64,000 nucleotides of DNA from an uncultured Alphaproteobacteria bacterium (GTDB lineage Bacteria; Pseudomonadota; Alphaproteobacteria; HIMB59), in NCBI GenBank assembly GCA_902538085.1, contig CACBDV010000001.1, positions 355,766 through 419,765 on the forward strand, in the 5' to 3' direction. The position numbers were made by a program, and so were the translations under genes. Shown here piece after piece: positions 63,336 through 64,000 of the stretch (positions within the stretch are counted from its first letter, which is position 1; the number at the start of each line of letters is the position of its first letter). The notes beneath the pieces are model-generated. The model did not search any database, was not told where the DNA came from, and saw only the letters and a program-made list of their open reading frames with translations.

Positions 63336-64000
63336 TTAAAGCCACTCGGGTACGGGAAGTTTTTTTGATAACAGATATTCTTTGTTATACAACTTACTAA
63401 AATACTTGTTAGCATCATCACAAAGAATTGTAACAATGTTTTTACCTGGTCCCATTTCTTTAGCCATTTCGATAGCCCCTGCTACATTTACTCCAGAACT
63501 GGAGCCAAGAAATAAGCCTTCTGTTTTGACCATTTTATATAAAAGTTTAAACGCATCATAATCAGTAATATGGTATGAGAAATCAATAAGGGAAGGTTCA
63601 ACATTTTTTGTCACTCTATACTGGCCTATTCCCTCCGTTTCTGATGGCTCGCCTTTAACTTCCAATTTAGAATATTTAAAATAATTATACATTTGAGCAC
63701 CTTGTGGATCTGTACAAGCTATTTTTATATTTGAATTTAATTCTTTGAGTCCAATAGATGTGCCTGCTAATGTTCCACCCGACCCAATTGCACAAGTAAA
63801 TCCGTCAACTTTTCCATCAAGCTGATTGAATATTTCTTTAGCTGTGGTTTTTGAGTGAAATTTGTAATTTGCTGTATTGTCAAATTGGTTTGCCCACATA
63901 ACTGAAGTCTCTCCTTTTGATTGTAGATCTTCAACTAACTTCTTTGATACATGCTGATAATTACCTGGATCAGAATAGGGTTTAGTTGGTACAACTTTTA
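63336..64000 (-). CDS. Cysteine synthase / PLP beta-family enzyme (5' part outside window)
   Basis: The minus-strand frame stays open to base 64000, so the N-terminus, including the PLP lysine, is outside the window. Visible are KVVPTKPYSDPGNY, WANQFDNTAN, the PLP-phosphate loop AIGSGGTLAGTSIGL and LFLGSSSGVNVAGAIEMA, all typical of O-acetylserine sulfhydrylase or cystathionine beta-synthase-like enzymes. The more downstream Met at 63899 is internal, not the start. Confidence 0.85.
   Translation of the reverse strand, partial: KVVPTKPYSDPGNYQHVSKKLVEDLQSKGETSVMWANQFDNTANYKFHSKTTAKEIFNQLDGKVDGFTCAIGSGGTLAGTSIGLKELNSNIKIACTDPQGAQMYNYFKYSKLEVKGEPSETEGIGQYRVTKNVEPSLIDFSYHITDYDAFKLLYKMVKTEGLFLGSSSGVNVAGAIEMAKEMGPGKNIVTILCDDANKYFSKLYNKEYLLSKKLPVPEWL

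Overview
The window is a densely packed, AT-rich stretch of bacterial chromosome whose genes look like those of a streamlined planktonic marine alphaproteobacterium of the SAR11 / HIMB59 / AEGEAN-169 kind. The evidence is the low GC, tiny intergenic gaps, many overlapping genes, the alphaproteobacterial order rpsT-mutM-ubiE-coaBC-dut, and a proteorhodopsin with a full retinal pathway. I cannot name the genus from sequence alone. There are no rRNA genes, recognisable tRNA genes, insertion sequences, prophage or CRISPR arrays.

Layout. 1-3.3 kb: the end of an origin-associated block (rpsT partial, mutM, ubiE, coaBC split by one in-frame stop, dut). 3.2-6.5 kb: a ThiF/MoeB-like protein and the fabA-fabB-fabI unsaturated fatty acid genes, closed by a terminator. 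6.5-13.5 kb (minus strand): nusA-infB-rbfA-truB-rpsO-pnp. 13.5-21.5 kb (minus): a nine-gene overlapping run, plcP-agt-rimI-miaB-phoH-ybeY-corC-lnt-trmB, ending at a terminator. 21.5-22.5 kb: a SET-domain protein, dgkA and a candidate structured RNA. 22.5-34.4 kb: phosphate regulon (arsC, phoB, phoU, pstB, pstA, pstC, pstS, phoR) and polyphosphate genes (ppk, sixA, ppx). 34.4-36.9 kb: an exported choice-of-anchor-I/phosphatase-like protein and an unrecognised ATP-grasp-like protein. 36.9-46.8 kb: glnD, trpS, nfu, bax-like, a polysaccharide deacetylase, tsaB, msrA and small or unknown genes. 46.8-54.1 kb: prenyl synthase, blue-tuned proteorhodopsin, crtI-crtB-crtY-blh, ispH. 54.1-64 kb: pyruvate carboxylase, nth, dapB, periplasmic rhodanese, cytochrome c', a tungstate-type ABC transporter, cytochrome b561 and a partial cysteine synthase.

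Two integrated systems stand out. First, an island of about 17 kb for phosphorus stress joins sensing and uptake (PhoRB, PstSCAB, PhoU), arsenate detoxification (ArsC), polyphosphate turnover (Ppk, Ppx, SixA), replacement of membrane phospholipid by glycolipid (PlcP-Agt, DgkA) and a candidate exported phosphatase. Three promoter regions in or beside it share an identical 17-base motif built as an 11-bp-period heptamer repeat, which is the geometry of a PhoB box but with a diverged sequence. A three-way-junction RNA candidate sits just downstream of arsC. Second, a phototrophy cassette runs from isoprenoid precursors (IspH, prenyl synthase) through phytoene, lycopene and beta-carotene to retinal and a glutamine-tuned proteorhodopsin. 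The rhodopsin gene is insulated from the carotenoid genes by a strong terminator.

Smaller oddities are a MutM that has lost all four zinc-finger cysteines, a ThiF-like protein missing part of its zinc site, and head-to-head genes whose start codons physically overlap.
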